The position numbers and the translations under genes are program-made. From assembly GCF_001927285.1 (NCBI RefSeq), contig NZ_MSIG01000004.1, positions 62,001 through 126,000 on the forward strand: DNA of 64,000 bases. The letters run 5' to 3'. Under the pieces are notes generated by a model. That model made no database searches. It was not told the origin of the DNA and was given only the letters and a program-made list of their open reading frames with translations. Shown here one piece after another: positions 19,118 to 28,499 of this stretch (the first letter of the stretch is position 1; every line of letters begins with the position of its first letter). Origin of the DNA: Mongoliimonas terrestris (GTDB taxonomy: Bacteria > Pseudomonadota > Alphaproteobacteria > Rhizobiales > Pleomorphomonadaceae).

Positions 19118-19600
19118 ATGGCTGACACCATTTCCGCCGAGCAGGCCATCGAGCAGGCGCGCCAGGCCGCCGACGCCGCGCTCCGCGCCGCCAACGAGGC
19201 CCGCGAGGCCGCCAACGCGGCAAGCGCCGCCATCCACTCCACCGGCGGCTTCGACACCGCCGCCGACGGGCTCGCCCACGCGGCGAGCGCCGCCACGGGC
19301 GGGGTGATCGACCCGTTCGTCTTTCGCCTCTCCATCTTCGTCTTGGCGATCTTCGTCGGCTACTACGTGGTCTGGTCGGTGACACCGGCCCTCCACACGC
19401 CGCTGATGGCCGTCACCAACGCCATCTCGTCGGTGATCATCGTCGGCGCGCTCCTGGCCGTCGGCGTGCAGCTGATGGAACCCGGCACCGGAGTCGCGCG
19501 CGGCTTCGGCTTCGTCGCCGTGGTGTTGGCCGCCGTCAACATCTTTGGCGGCTTCCTCGTCACGAGCCGCATGCTCGCCATGTACAAGAAGAAGAGCTGA
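19118..19600 (+). CDS. pntAB: Transhydrogenase alpha subunit part 2 (membrane)
   Basis: A 160-residue protein forming part of the proton channel (dII). After an alanine-rich amphipathic N-terminal region (about 1-60) it has three to four transmembrane helices, including the family stretch PFVFRLSIFVLAIFVGYYVV. It ends in a short basic tail. ATG 19118 lies after GGGGAGG. It sits between pntAA and pntB with gaps of 15 and 13 bases, so stoichiometric expression is expected. The extended alanine-rich N-terminus is longer than in many homologues. Confidence 0.95.
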   Translation: MADTISAEQAIEQARQAADAALRAANEAREAANAASAAIHSTGGFDTAADGLAHAASAATGGVIDPFVFRLSIFVLAIFVGYYVVWSVTPALHTPLMAVTNAISSVIIVGALLAVGVQLMEPGTGVARGFGFVAVVLAAVNIFGGFLVTSRMLAMYKKKS

Positions 19601-19613
19601 GGGGGGCGCCGAC

Positions 19614-21011
19614 ATGTCCGCGAACATTGCCGCCACCCTTTACCTCGTCTCGGGTGTGCTCTTCATCCTGGCCCTCAGGGGCCTTTCCAGCCCGGTCACG
19701 TCGCGCCGGGGCAACCTGATGGGCATGGCCGGCATGGCCATCGCCGTCCTCACCACGCTCTTCCTGATCCCGCCGTCGTTCGGCGCCTACGCGCTGATCA
19801 TCGTGGCGCTCGCCATCGGCGGCGGCGCGGGCGCCTACATCGCCCGCAAGATCGCCATGACGGCAATGCCGCAGCTGGTGGCGGCCTTCCACTCGCTCGT
19901 CGGCCTCGCCGCGGTGCTGGTGGCGGCGGCGGCGCTCTACGCGCCGGCGGCGTTCGGCATCGGCCTGCCGGGGGAGATCCACGCCCAGGCGCTGGTGGAG
20001 ATGAGCCTCGGCGTCGCCATCGGCGCCATCACCTTCACCGGCTCGGTGATCGCCTTCGCCAAGCTCGACGGCCGCATGAGCGGCCGGCCGATCCTGTTGC
20101 CGGGCCGGCACATGATCAACGGCGGCCTCGCCATCATCCTGCTGCTCCTGATCGTCGTGCTGGTACAGACCGAAAGCCACGGCGTCTTCTGGCTGATCGT
20201 CATCGTCTCGCTGGTGCTTGGCGGCCTGATCATCATCCCGATCGGCGGCGCCGACATGCCGGTGGTGGTGTCCATGCTGAACAGCTATTCCGGCTGGGCG
20301 GCGGCGGGCATCGGCTTCACCCTCGGCAACACGGCGCTGATCATCACCGGCGCTCTGGTCGGCTCGTCGGGCGCGATCCTCAGCTACATCATGTGCAAGG
20401 GCATGAACCGGAGCTTCATCTCCGTCATCCTCGGCGGCTTCGGCGGCGAGACCGCCGGCCCTGCGGGCGGGGCGGTGGAGCAGCGGCCGGTGAAGCAGGG
20501 CTCGGCCGAGGACGCGGCCTTCATCATGAAGAACGCCTCCAAGGTCATCATCGTGCCGGGCTACGGCATGGCGGTGGCCCAGGCCCAGCACGCGCTCCGC
20601 GAGATGGCCGACAAGCTGAAGCACGAGGGCGTGGAGGTGAAGTACGCCATCCACCCGGTGGCGGGCCGTATGCCCGGCCATATGAACGTGCTCCTCGCCG
20701 AGGCCAACGTGCCCTATGACGAGGTGTTCGAACTGGAGGACATCAACTCCGAGTTCGCCCAGGCGGACGTCGCCTTCGTCATCGGCGCCAACGACGTGAC
20801 GAACCCGGCGGCGAAGACCGACAAGTCGTCGCCCATCTACGGCATGCCCATCCTGGACGTGGAGAAGGCCGGCACCGTGCTCTTCATCAAGCGCGGCATG
20901 GGATCCGGCTACGCCGGCGTGGAGAACGAGCTCTTCTTCCGCGACAACACCATGATGCTGTTCGCCGACGCCAAGAAGATGGTGGAGACGATCGTTAAGA
21001 ACCTGGAGTGA
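19614..21011 (+). CDS. pntB: Transhydrogenase beta subunit
   Basis: A 465-residue subunit with the remaining transmembrane helices of dII (about 1-270) and the NADP(H)-binding dIII domain at the C-terminus. dIII is marked by the fingerprint VPGYGMAVAQAQHALREM, by the segment HPVAGRMPGHMNVLLAEANV, and by VIGANDVTNPAAKTD. The start at 19614 directly follows a GAGGGGGGC ribosome site. Together with pntAA and pntAB this gives a complete energy-linked transhydrogenase that supplies NADPH from the proton gradient. Confidence 0.96.
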   Translation: MSANIAATLYLVSGVLFILALRGLSSPVTSRRGNLMGMAGMAIAVLTTLFLIPPSFGAYALIIVALAIGGGAGAYIARKIAMTAMPQLVAAFHSLVGLAAVLVAAAALYAPAAFGIGLPGEIHAQALVEMSLGVAIGAITFTGSVIAFAKLDGRMSGRPILLPGRHMINGGLAIILLLLIVVLVQTESHGVFWLIVIVSLVLGGLIIIPIGGADMPVVVSMLNSYSGWAAAGIGFTLGNTALIITGALVGSSGAILSYIMCKGMNRSFISVILGGFGGETAGPAGGAVEQRPVKQGSAEDAAFIMKNASKVIIVPGYGMAVAQAQHALREMADKLKHEGVEVKYAIHPVAGRMPGHMNVLLAEANVPYDEVFELEDINSEFAQADVAFVIGANDVTNPAAKTDKSSPIYGMPILDVEKAGTVLFIKRGMGSGYAGVENELFFRDNTMMLFADAKKMVETIVKNLE

Positions 21012-21043
21012 GCGCCCTACGGCTCGCTTGAGACGACAAGGAG

Positions 21044-21071
21044 CGGCCGGTCTCCCTCGGGAGGCCGGCCG
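21044..21071 (+). terminator. Probable terminator of the pnt operon
   Basis: A strong hairpin (CGGCCGG with CCGGCCG, extended inward by CTCC/GGAG) begins about 30 bases after the pntB stop. The T-run is weak (GTTCGTCGTT), so intrinsic termination is plausible but not certain. Confidence 0.5.
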
Positions 21072-21151
21072 TTCGTCGTTCGGGCACACCCCTTCGCGCG
21101 GGCGACATGAGAGCGTGCCACCATGCGCGCCTCTTCCCGGGAGGGCTCGCC

Positions 21152-21616
21152 ATGATCCGCTCGACGACCGCCGCCTCGCTGCTCGCCTTGATGCTTGTTC
21201 TTCCGGTACCGGCGCTTGCGGTGACCGACGACGATCTCGCCGCCGCCGCCGAGTTTGCAGCGCGCAAGGATTTCCTCGCCGCCAAGGTCCATTCGGACGC
21301 CGGCCGCTACGGGGAGGCCGAGGCGCTGCTTCGGACCGCCGACGCGGCCGAGCCCAACAATGCCGACATCCTGAACCTCCTCGGCTTCGTCACGCGCAAG
21401 CAGGGTCGGCTCGCCGAGGCGCGCGGCTACTACGACCGGGCGCTCGCCAAGAATCCCGACCATCGCGGTGCCCGAGAGTACCGGGGCGAACTGTTCGTAG
21501 AGACCGGCGACCTTACGGCGGCGCGTGCGGAGCTCGCCGAGCTGGAACGCATCTGCGGCACCACGTGCGAGGAGTATCGCGAACTCGCCGAGGTCCTGTC
21601 CGCCGCGGGGTCGTGA
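21152..21616 (+). CDS. Small exported TPR-repeat protein
   Basis: A 154-residue protein with a signal peptide (1 to about 23, cleavage after ALA) and two to three tetratricopeptide repeats between about 45 and 125 (GRYGEAEALLRTADAAEPNNADILNLLG, then KQGRLAEARGYYDRALAKNP; each quoted in part). TPR proteins of this type act as periplasmic scaffolds. The start at 21152 is preferred because GGGAGGG stands just upstream. Convergent with the next gene; its partner is unknown. Confidence 0.82.
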   Translation: MIRSTTAASLLALMLVLPVPALAVTDDDLAAAAEFAARKDFLAAKVHSDAGRYGEAEALLRTADAAEPNNADILNLLGFVTRKQGRLAEARGYYDRALAKNPDHRGAREYRGELFVETGDLTAARAELAELERICGTTCEEYRELAEVLSAAGS

Positions 21617-21625
21617 CCGGCCCGA

Positions 21626-21997
21626 TCAGGACCGCCAGGGGCGGATCGCATCGGTCCGGCGGGACAGCGTGGCGGGATCGAGCGGTGGCGAGTGGAAGGC
21701 GATGCGGAGGGCGAGGCCGAGGATCATGCCGATGCAGACGGTTGCCAGCAGAACGTAGAGCGCGCCCGCGAGCAGGAGGAAGGCGAAGCCGGCAAGGCCC
21801 TCCCAACGCGGGATCAGCTGATGGACGGCGAAGAGCAACAGCGTCACGGCGAGAGCACCGGCGCAGCCCCGGACGAGCACCCAGCCGCAGTTCGAGAGGA
21901 AGCCGTTGAGACGGTAGGGATCGCGGCGATAGCCGGCGATGATGCCGGCCGTCAACACGGCGATCCAGAGGAAGATCACCTCGATCATGGCATGCAT
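21626..21997 (-). CDS. Hypothetical small membrane protein
   Basis: A 123-residue protein not recognised as any family. It has three hydrophobic segments at about 5-22, 42-60 and 70-98, then a short basic/polar tail. The start is either 21997 or the second methionine nine bases in. Its stop is only nine bases from the stop of the exported TPR gene on the other strand, so the two 3' ends converge. No function is proposed. Confidence 0.6.
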   Translation of the reverse strand: MHAMIEVIFLWIAVLTAGIIAGYRRDPYRLNGFLSNCGWVLVRGCAGALAVTLLLFAVHQLIPRWEGLAGFAFLLLAGALYVLLATVCIGMILGLALRIAFHSPPLDPATLSRRTDAIRPWRS

Positions 21998-22059
21998 CCG
22001 CGCGTTCTACGAATGCATGTTCTACTATGTTCAAGTGTGCGAATGGCTAACGAAGGCGC

Positions 22060-22902
22060 TCAGGCCGTGCCGCTGGAGCGCAGTGCTTCGCGGGCGGGGC
22101 TGTAGCTCGGGTCGAGCACGGTGGCGCGGGTGATCGAGTTGCGGCCGTTGGAGACGTCGCCGGTGCGGATCTGGGCGACACCGAGATTGGTCCAGAAGGC
22201 GGCGGATTCCTTGTTGCGGTTCACCGCGGCGGCGAAATCCGTCAGTGCGTCCTTGTCCTCGCCGCGGGCGAGGTGGCTCTGGCCACGCGCGTTGTAGGGC
22301 TCGGCGGCATTCGGATCGAGGGCGATCGCCACATCGAAATCCGCGATGGCGCGCGTGTGGTCGGCGCCTGCCTGATAGATGAGGCCGCGGTTGTAGTAGG
22401 CACGCGCATCCGAGGTGTTGAGCGTGATGGCGGTGTTGAAGTCGGCAAGCGCCGCGTCGAGTTGCCCCGCTTGCCGGTAGAGCGTGCCGCGACCCAGATA
22501 GGCGACCGCATAGTTCGGGTTGATGCTGATCGCCTGGTTGTAGTCGTTCAGCGCTTGCTGGTTGCGCTGAAGGCGGCGGAACACCAGGGCCCTGTTCGCA
22601 TAGGCCTGATGGAAGGTCGGGTTCAGCTGGATGGCGGCGTTGAAGTCCGCGATCGCCTCCTCCAGGCGCCCGGCCTGGCCAAGGGCGGTGCCGCGGATGT
22701 TGTAGGCGGTGGCGTCGCTGGGGTTGCGCGCGATGACGGCCGTGAGCGACGAGAGGTTGGCTTCCGATCCGGCGCTCGGGTCGATCGGCGTCGTGTCGAC
22801 CGGGGGCCGCTCGCCCGATTGGCATCCCGCGACCAGCAGCGCCACCAGGAGAGCGCTTCCGAGCGCGAGGCGCGGGGGCGTGCGACGAACGGTGGACATC
22901 AT
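22060..22902 (-). CDS. TPR-repeat lipoprotein (NlpI-like)
   Basis: A 280-residue lipoprotein. The signal peptide ends in a lipobox (VALLVAGCQSG), giving an acylated cysteine around residue 26. Five to six consecutive TPR motifs follow (for example DATAYNIRGTALGQAGRLEE and AVAYLGRGTLYRQAGQLDAA). NlpI-like proteins are adaptors for murein hydrolases in the envelope; that role is inferred. The start at 22902 is chosen because GGAGGAG is nine bases upstream, while the nearer ATG at 22911 abuts it. Confidence 0.85.
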   Translation of the reverse strand: MMSTVRRTPPRLALGSALLVALLVAGCQSGERPPVDTTPIDPSAGSEANLSSLTAVIARNPSDATAYNIRGTALGQAGRLEEAIADFNAAIQLNPTFHQAYANRALVFRRLQRNQQALNDYNQAISINPNYAVAYLGRGTLYRQAGQLDAALADFNTAITLNTSDARAYYNRGLIYQAGADHTRAIADFDVAIALDPNAAEPYNARGQSHLARGEDKDALTDFAAAVNRNKESAAFWTNLGVAQIRTGDVSNGRNSITRATVLDPSYSPAREALRSSGTA

Positions 22903-23187
22903 TGCCTGCATCTCCTCCACGCCCTGTCCGGGGCGTAAGCCTCAGCCTTGACCGGCCTGCCCATGTCGGCCTCCCGGGCGCCAGCGTGCCGGCACCATAG
23001 TGCGCCAGCGCGGCGGATGCCACCGGGCCGGCGCAAACGATGCGCGTGCGCCGCCGCATGTGTTGGCACGGTGACAGGCGGATCGCGACGCCGGTCCCGG
23101 CAGCCGGCTCGATCCGCCATCCCGGCCGCCCGCGCAGGCACTCCGGCGAGGACGGACGGGCAGGGAAGGGGGGCAATCGGCACATGG

Positions 23188-23216
23188 AAAAAGAGACGAC
23201 CGGACGGTCGTCTCTT
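23188..23216 (-). terminator. Intrinsic terminator of rpsU
   Basis: On the minus strand AAGAGACGAC pairs with GTCGTCTCTT across a six-base loop and is followed by TTTTT, 50 bases beyond the rpsU stop. This is a textbook Rho-independent terminator. The rest of the 363-base gap to the lipoprotein gene (22903-23265) shows no gene. Confidence 0.85.
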
Positions 23217-23265
23217 CAGGCGCGATCCGCGCAAAACCTGCGGAAAAACGGCCGACAGGGCACCG

Positions 23266-23493
23266 TCAGCGGCGGGCGGGCTTGCCCTGCACGAGACCCT
23301 CGCGCTGCGCGCGCTTGCGCGCCAGCTTGCGGGCGCGCCGGACGGCCTCGGCCTTCTCGCGCGCCTTCTTTTCCGACGGCTTCTCGTAGTGACCGCGAAG
23401 CTTCATCTCGCGGAAAATGCCCTCGCGCTGCATCTTCTTCTTGAGCGCCTTGAGAGCCTGGTCGACGTTGTTGTCGCGAACGAGTACCTGCAC
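23266..23493 (-). CDS. rpsU: 30S ribosomal protein bS21
   Basis: A 75-residue, strongly basic small-subunit ribosomal protein. The conserved opening [20 protein letters not shown] and the arginine/lysine-rich C-terminus identify bS21. The initiation codon is GTG at 23493, preceded by AGGAAGATC. The C-terminal extension beyond the core ([16 protein letters not shown]) is usual in alphaproteobacteria. A 240-base upstream gap separates it from purK and presumably carries its own promoter. Confidence 0.96.
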   Translation of the reverse strand: MQVLVRDNNVDQALKALKKKMQREGIFREMKLRGHYEKPSEKKAREKAEAVRRARKLARKRAQREGLVQGKPARR

Positions 23494-23733
23494 GCGTGAT
23501 CTTCCTGTTGTCCGTCGGTCGCCGAACGAAGACTTCGCCTTCGGCAGCGCCCGCTGCCGACGAGACCCCGCCGAAAACGCGACAATAGAAACTCAAGAGA
23601 AGGGGAAGGGGCCGCCTTCCGCCGCGGTGGCACCACCGCACGATTGGACGGTGCTTTAGCAAAAGACGAAACGCCTGTCCACAGGCTCGAAAGGCAAAAT
23701 AAAGCCCGCGTTTGCGCCGTCCGCGGCCGCCGC

Positions 23734-24825
23734 TCAGGGCCGCGGCCACACCCGGTTCACATGCCCCATCTTCCGGCCCGGCCGGGCTTCGGCCTTGCCG
23801 TAGAGATGGAGGCGAGCGGCCGGGTCGGACACGATCGCATGCCAGTCCGCGGCCTCGTCGCCGATCAGGTTGCGCATCTCGGCGCGGCCGAGGCTCTCCA
23901 CACTTCCAAGCGGCCAGCCCGCGATGGCGCGCACGTGGTTCTCGAACTGGGACGTGATCGCGCCGTCCTCGGTCCAGTGGCCGGAGTTGTGCACGCGCGG
24001 GGCGAGTTCGTTGACGAGGAGGCTCTCCGCGCCGTCAGGGCCGCGCACGACGAACATCTCCACGCCGAGCACGCCCACATAGCCGAGGGCATGGGCAATC
24101 CGGCAGCCGAGGGCGCGCGCCGCCGCAAGGGTCGCCGGATCGACGGCGGCCGGAATGGTGGTGGTGGCGAGGATGTGGTTCTCGTGCCGGTTCTCGCCGA
24201 TCTCGTAGACCGCCGTCCCCCCGTCCTGCCCGCGCACCACGATGGCGGAGACCTCCAGGGCGAAGGGCACCAGTCCTTCCAGGATGCACGGGGCGGCAAG
24301 ACGATCGAGGGCCGCGACGGCGGCGTCCCGGGTCGCGACCTTGGCTTGGCCCTTGCCGTCATAGCCGAAGCGGCGGGTCTTCAGGATGGCCGGCAGGCCC
24401 GTGACGGCGATCGCGGCGCCCAGGTCCGCGGCGGTGTCGACGGCTGCGAAGGGCGCGACCGCGACCCCGGCCTCGACCAGGAAGGCCTTCTCCGCCACCC
24501 GATCCTGGGTGATGGCGAGCGCCCTGGCGTCGGGAAAGAGCGGCCGGGCGGCCGAAAGAAGGTGGGCGGTCTCCGCCGGCACATTCTCGAACTCGTAGGT
24601 CACCACGTCCACGGCGGCGGCGAGGGCCGCGAGCGCGTCCGCGTCCTCGTAGGCCGCGACCGTGTGGGCCGCCGCCACCTCGAAGGCCGGGCTCGCCGGA
24701 TCGGGGCAGAGCACATGGCAGTGGAAGCCCAGCCGCGCGGCGGCAAGCGCCACCATGCGGCCGAGCTGCCCGCCGCCGAGGATGCCGATGGTGGAGCCGG
24801 GCGGCAGCGGGTCACGCTTCATCAT
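23734..24825 (-). CDS. purK: N5-carboxyaminoimidazole ribonucleotide synthase
   Basis: A 363-residue ATP-grasp enzyme that makes N5-CAIR from AIR, ATP and bicarbonate in purine synthesis. The N-terminal nucleotide-binding opening [19 protein letters not shown] and the later [13 protein letters not shown] and [17 protein letters not shown] segments are diagnostic. The ATG at 24825 lies inside the end of purE (14-base overlap), so the pair is translationally coupled in the order purE-purK, as in most bacteria. Confidence 0.96.
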   Translation of the reverse strand: MMKRDPLPPGSTIGILGGGQLGRMVALAAARLGFHCHVLCPDPASPAFEVAAAHTVAAYEDADALAALAAAVDVVTYEFENVPAETAHLLSAARPLFPDARALAITQDRVAEKAFLVEAGVAVAPFAAVDTAADLGAAIAVTGLPAILKTRRFGYDGKGQAKVATRDAAVAALDRLAAPCILEGLVPFALEVSAIVVRGQDGGTAVYEIGENRHENHILATTTIPAAVDPATLAAARALGCRIAHALGYVGVLGVEMFVVRGPDGAESLLVNELAPRVHNSGHWTEDGAITSQFENHVRAIAGWPLGSVESLGRAEMRNLIGDEAADWHAIVSDPAARLHLYGKAEARPGRKMGHVNRVWPRP

Positions 24826-25306
24826 GGGGCCTTTCGGCGACGGCGGCGGTCTGGGCGGCGCGGAAGGCGTCGAGCCGGACAGCGAGGTCCGGGTCGCTCA
24901 GCGCCAGCACGGCGGCGGCGAGGAGGGCCGCGTTGATGGCGCCGGGCTTGCCGATCGCCAGGGTTCCGACCGGAATGCCACCCGGCATCTGCACGATGGA
25001 GAGGAGACTGTCCTGGCCGGAGAGGGCTTTGCTTTCCACCGGCACACCGAACACGGGCAACGGCGTCATGGCGGCCGCCATCCCGGGCAGGTGCGCGGCA
25101 CCGCCGGCCCCGGCGATCACCACCTTGAACCCCTCGTCCCGAGCGGCCTTGGCGAAGGCCACCAACCTGTCCGGCGTGCGGTGGGCCGAGACGATGCGGG
25201 CGTCGTAGGCGATCTTGAGATCGTCAAGGGTGACGGCCGCGTGCTTCATGGTCGCCCAGTCGGACTGGCTGCCCATGATGATGGCGACGGGCGGGGATAG
25301 GAACAT
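24812..25306 (-). CDS. purE: N5-carboxyaminoimidazole ribonucleotide mutase
   Basis: A 164-residue class I PurE, which converts N5-CAIR to CAIR. The signature [15 protein letters not shown] near the N-terminus, SAHRTPDRL and the [12 protein letters not shown] loop are all present. The start at 25306 ([12 protein letters not shown]) is preferred to a longer form because family members begin here. Coupled to purK downstream by overlap; together the pair performs two consecutive purine steps. Confidence 0.95.
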   Translation of the reverse strand: MFLSPPVAIIMGSQSDWATMKHAAVTLDDLKIAYDARIVSAHRTPDRLVAFAKAARDEGFKVVIAGAGGAAHLPGMAAAMTPLPVFGVPVESKALSGQDSLLSIVQMPGGIPVGTLAIGKPGAINAALLAAAVLALSDPDLAVRLDAFRAAQTAAVAERPHDEA

Positions 25307-25463
25307 CGCGGTGGCGATCCTTCGGCGTGAGGCGACCTGCCGCGCGGCGACGTCGCGGCCCTCTTTCGTCGGAGGTAGCCGGAACATGCCGGAGAGGCAA
25401 GGGGAGGGGACTTGAGGCCCGCGACCGTCGACGCGGCCGCCGACGCGGTCGCCGGCGAACCTG

Positions 25464-25670
25464 TCAGGCGATGATGTCGGGCACGATCTGGTCTTCCAGG
25501 TGCTGGATCCGATCCTTCAACACCAGCTTTCGCTTCTTCAGGCGCTGGATCTGGATCGTGTCGCCGGTGCCGAGGGCGACCATGGCCGAAATCGCCGCGT
25601 CCAGGTCCCGATGCTCCTGGCGCAGACGGGCCAGTTCGATTCGAACTTCCTGCTCATCGTGCTCGGTCAT
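25464..25670 (-). CDS. YdcH/DUF465 family small coiled-coil protein
   Basis: A 68-residue acidic/basic coiled-coil protein of the DUF465 (YdcH) family. It has heptad-like spacing through [16 protein letters not shown] and the conserved [20 protein letters not shown] motif near the C-terminus. Function is unknown in the family. The start at 25670 is the methionine that begins the family region; an upstream in-frame start would add eight residues. A second DUF465 gene lies divergently at 26026. Confidence 0.85.
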   Translation of the reverse strand: MTEHDEQEVRIELARLRQEHRDLDAAISAMVALGTGDTIQIQRLKKRKLVLKDRIQHLEDQIVPDIIA

Positions 25671-25895
25671 ACGCCGCTCTACCCTCGCGAACACGGCTGT
25701 TCCGCCGCCGGCCCGGCCTCTCGGGTCGACGGGCTTCCGTCGCTCTTTCTATACCAGAAGATGGGCACGCCTTCATGCGTCCTTATGAGCATGGCGAAGC
25801 ATCGGGAAACGCTCGGGTCGTCTTGGCCACGCGCGCAGCGGATCGCGCGGCGCCGCAGCGCGTCGTGCGGATCAGAGGGAGCTTTGACAATTTGA

Positions 25896-25910
25896 AGCAA
25901 CAATGTTGCT
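25896..25910. promoter_or_regulatory. Perfect palindrome between two divergent DUF465 genes
   Basis: AGCAACA-A-TGTTGCT, a perfect 7+1+7 inverted repeat, is centred in the 355-base AT-richer gap between the divergent DUF465 genes. A second, looser pair (GTTGC/GCAAC) lies about 35 bases to the right. A TTGACA at 25884 precedes the palindrome but has no convincing -10 at the right distance. A shared operator is plausible. Confidence 0.4.
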
Positions 25911-26025
25911 CGTTTCGAGCCCCAAATTATTCATTGTTGCCGCTTGCAACGCGCCGGCGTCGACATCATGTAGATTCCGTGACACACTGGTCACGCTGGC
26001 ATGGGATCAACGGAAGGAGGCCCAC

Positions 26026-26208
26026 ATGTCGATTCAGTCGCATATTGCAGAGCTCGAGCGTCGTCATGCTGCCCTGGAACGGCAGATCGAAGAGGCGGCG
26101 CAGCATCCCAGTGTCGATGCCATCCAACTGAAAGAGCTCAAGCGACGGAAGCTTCATCTCAAGGACGAGATCACGAGATTGGCCACCTCCAAACCTTCAC
26201 TGCACTGA
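26026..26208 (+). CDS. YdcH/DUF465 family small coiled-coil protein
   Basis: A 60-residue paralogue of the protein at 25464-25670. It shares the family core IQLKELKRRKLHLKDEI and a predicted coiled coil over most of its length. The ATG at 26026 is preceded by a strong GGAAGGAGG ribosome site, which excludes the longer upstream frame. A clear terminator follows. Function unknown; the divergent pairing with a paralogue suggests shared control. Confidence 0.88.
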   Translation: MSIQSHIAELERRHAALERQIEEAAQHPSVDAIQLKELKRRKLHLKDEITRLATSKPSLH

Positions 26209-26240
26209 CCGTCTGGTTGAATGACAGATTGCGTCCGAAT

Positions 26241-26273
26241 GGGGCGTCGCGGTTTCCGCGGCGCCCCTTTCGT
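26241..26273 (+). terminator. Intrinsic terminator of the plus-strand DUF465 gene
   Basis: GGGGCGTCGCGG pairs with CCGCGGCGCCCC across TTT, followed by TTTCGTTT, 32 bases after the stop codon. It also lies just beyond the 3' end of the convergent opgC gene. Confidence 0.8.
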
Positions 26274-26290
26274 TTGGCAGCCTTCGATGC

Positions 26291-27451
26291 TCAGATCCGG
26301 GCGGTCGCGGCGCCGACCAGAGCCGGACGGGCCACAGGGGCGCCCGCGCGCACCGACTTCTCCGCCCTGGCCATCCAGTCGAGCCCATAGGCGAGGGCGA
26401 ACAGGAGGCCGCTGCCGGTCGCCATCAGGAGGAGTTGTCCCACCATGCCGGGGCTTGCGACCTGCATGACGACCTGACCCACCATGGCGAACACGGTGCC
26501 GAACCAGAACACCGGCAGCGCGTGCCGGCCGGCGACGGTGAAGGGGTTGGAGGGGCTGAAGCCCTTCACCCAGGCAAGAAGGCCGCTGTGGCCGACCACG
26601 TAGCAGAGGCTGGCGATGTGCAGCAGACGGCCGATGGCGACGAACGGCTTCTCGTTGGCGTAGAAGCGGTCCGGAAGCGGAAGGGGCGGCAGCGAACCGT
26701 ACCAGTTGAGCCGGTGGAAGAGGGCCGCGACCACCAGATAGGCGAGGGCGCACCACCAGGCGAGACGGCTGTAGGGGACGGGCGTCTGCCGGCGCATCAG
26801 CCGCACGCCGGCGAAGAAGCCGCCTACGAACAGCAATTGCCAAGCGAAGGGATTGAAGAACCAGTGCCCCTCCGCCGGATAGCTCGGCGGCGACCAGCCG
26901 TAGATCTGGGTGAGCGTGTACAGGATGGCGGAAACGCCTAGAAGCGGGGCGAGCCCGTGCACGGCCAGCGCCATCATCAGCGGCAGGCCGAGGAGCAGCA
27001 CCACGTACATGGGCAGGATGTTGTGGTAGCCGATCTGGTGGCTCATGGTCGCAAGGCCGATGAAGCCGCGGACGGGATCCTCCATGAGCGGGGCGATGTT
27101 GATTTCGCCCATCAGCCCGGTCTTGCCGTACACCACGGCCGCGACCGCGAACACGCCGATGCCGGCGACGATGGACGCGAGGTGCGCCACGTAGAGCGTG
27201 CCGGCGCGCTTCACCGCCTTCAGGCTCGCCAGCAGGCGATGGCCGGCCGCGTAGCGCGGGAAATAGGCGAAAGCCGCCGCGATGCCGGCCAGCACCACGA
27301 AGAGCTCCGCCGAATCCGTCAGGCCGAAGTTCTTGTGGGTCAGGCTCTCCAGTATGTTGCCGGGCACGTGGTTGATGAAGATGGAGATGAGCGCCAGCCC
27401 ACGGATGAAGTCGATCCGGTGGTCGCGGGCGGCGGGGGCATTGACGGTCAT
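26291..27451 (-). CDS. opgC: OpgC family membrane protein (glucan succinyltransferase-like)
   Basis: A 386-residue integral membrane protein with about ten hydrophobic segments. The opening DHRIDFIRGLALISIFINHVP and the later GLTDSAELFVVLAG are characteristic of OpgC, related to acyltransferase-3 membrane enzymes. OpgC adds succinyl groups to osmoregulated periplasmic glucans in proteobacteria. The start at 27451 is the ATG just before the conserved region. No glucan synthase genes are adjacent, so the role is inferred from family only. Confidence 0.88.
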   Translation of the reverse strand: MTVNAPAARDHRIDFIRGLALISIFINHVPGNILESLTHKNFGLTDSAELFVVLAGIAAAFAYFPRYAAGHRLLASLKAVKRAGTLYVAHLASIVAGIGVFAVAAVVYGKTGLMGEINIAPLMEDPVRGFIGLATMSHQIGYHNILPMYVVLLLGLPLMMALAVHGLAPLLGVSAILYTLTQIYGWSPPSYPAEGHWFFNPFAWQLLFVGGFFAGVRLMRRQTPVPYSRLAWWCALAYLVVAALFHRLNWYGSLPPLPLPDRFYANEKPFVAIGRLLHIASLCYVVGHSGLLAWVKGFSPSNPFTVAGRHALPVFWFGTVFAMVGQVVMQVASPGMVGQLLLMATGSGLLFALAYGLDWMARAEKSVRAGAPVARPALVGAATARI

Positions 27452-27545
27452 GGCGGCACTGCTTCGATGCGGGATAGTCGCGACACCTTTAGGCGCCGCC
27501 ACATGAACGGCGGATGAGCAGACAGGCCGCGGCTGCGCTCGGGAC

Positions 27546-28343
27546 TCAGTTTGCCGTCGAACCGGCAAGTCCGTCCATGATCAGTTTGGTCGCGATCAGG
27601 AAGATCGAGACGGCAAGCACCCTGTAGAAGACGAGCTCGTTGAGACGGCGGACGATCCGAACGCCCACCAGGGTGGCGAGGATCGCGAGGGGCGCGAGGA
27701 TCGCCACGGCCGTCATGGTCTCGGCGGTGAACTGGCCGAGGGCCGCATAGGGCACCACCTTCACGGAGTTCAGGATGGCGAAATAGATCGCCGACGTGCC
27801 GGCATAGAGCACCGGCGACAGGCGCAAGGGCACCACGTAGGTCTGGAACGGCGGTCCGCCGGCATGGGCGACGAAGCTGGTGTAGCCGGCGAGAAGCCCC
27901 CAGAAGCCCGCCCCCGCGGCGCTGGGGTTGGCGGGCGGCGGCGGCGGTCCGCCCTCCGGATGGCGGGCGGCCCGCACGCGCCGACGCTCGTGGAGGCCGT
28001 AGCGCACCAGGAAGGCAAGAGCGATCACCCCGACGATGAGACGCACCGCGTCGTCGGAGACGAGGGAGGCGGTGGCCCAGCCGACCAGCGTGCCGGCCAT
28101 GCCGCCGGGCAGGAGCGAGAGCACCACGCGGCGGTCGAACGTCTTGCGGTAGGCCCAGACCGAGACCGCATCCATGATGAGCAGGATGGGCAGCATCAGC
28201 CCGGCCGCCTGCACCGGCGAGATGACGAGCGCCAGAACCGGCACCGCCGCGAAGCCGAACGCGCCGCCGAACCCCCCCTTGGACAAGCCGGTGAGGATCA
28301 CCGCCGGAATGGCGGCGGCGTAGAACCAGGGGTCTGTCAGCAT
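27546..28343 (-). CDS. TauE/SafE-family sulfite/organic anion exporter-like permease
   Basis: A 265-residue membrane protein with seven to eight transmembrane segments, preserving the repeated family motif (GLSKGGFGGAFGF in the first half, TSFVAHAGGPPF in the second). Relatives export sulfite, sulfoacetate or similar anions; the substrate cannot be read here. The start at 28343 (MLTDPWFYAAAIPAV) matches close relatives; an ATG at 28397 is possible. It lies 94 bases upstream of opgC on the same strand and is divergent from prpE. Confidence 0.85.
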   Translation of the reverse strand: MLTDPWFYAAAIPAVILTGLSKGGFGGAFGFAAVPVLALVISPVQAAGLMLPILLIMDAVSVWAYRKTFDRRVVLSLLPGGMAGTLVGWATASLVSDDAVRLIVGVIALAFLVRYGLHERRRVRAARHPEGGPPPPPANPSAAGAGFWGLLAGYTSFVAHAGGPPFQTYVVPLRLSPVLYAGTSAIYFAILNSVKVVPYAALGQFTAETMTAVAILAPLAILATLVGVRIVRRLNELVFYRVLAVSIFLIATKLIMDGLAGSTAN

Positions 28344-28499
28344 CGGGCGCGGGCGATCCGGTCGCAAGGGGTCCTTCGCGTACGACAAAACGCGCATGAC
28401 CGAAAGTCTGAAGCCGAAAGTGGCAGGGCGTTTCGCTTGCCAAAGCCCTGAAGGGAGCGGAAAACTGCCGCCAAAATCAGCCGACCGGGAGGATGGGCG

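Noticed and set aside
25884..25912. Promoter starting at TTGACA between the DUF465 genes
   Set aside because: No -10-like hexamer at the right spacing.
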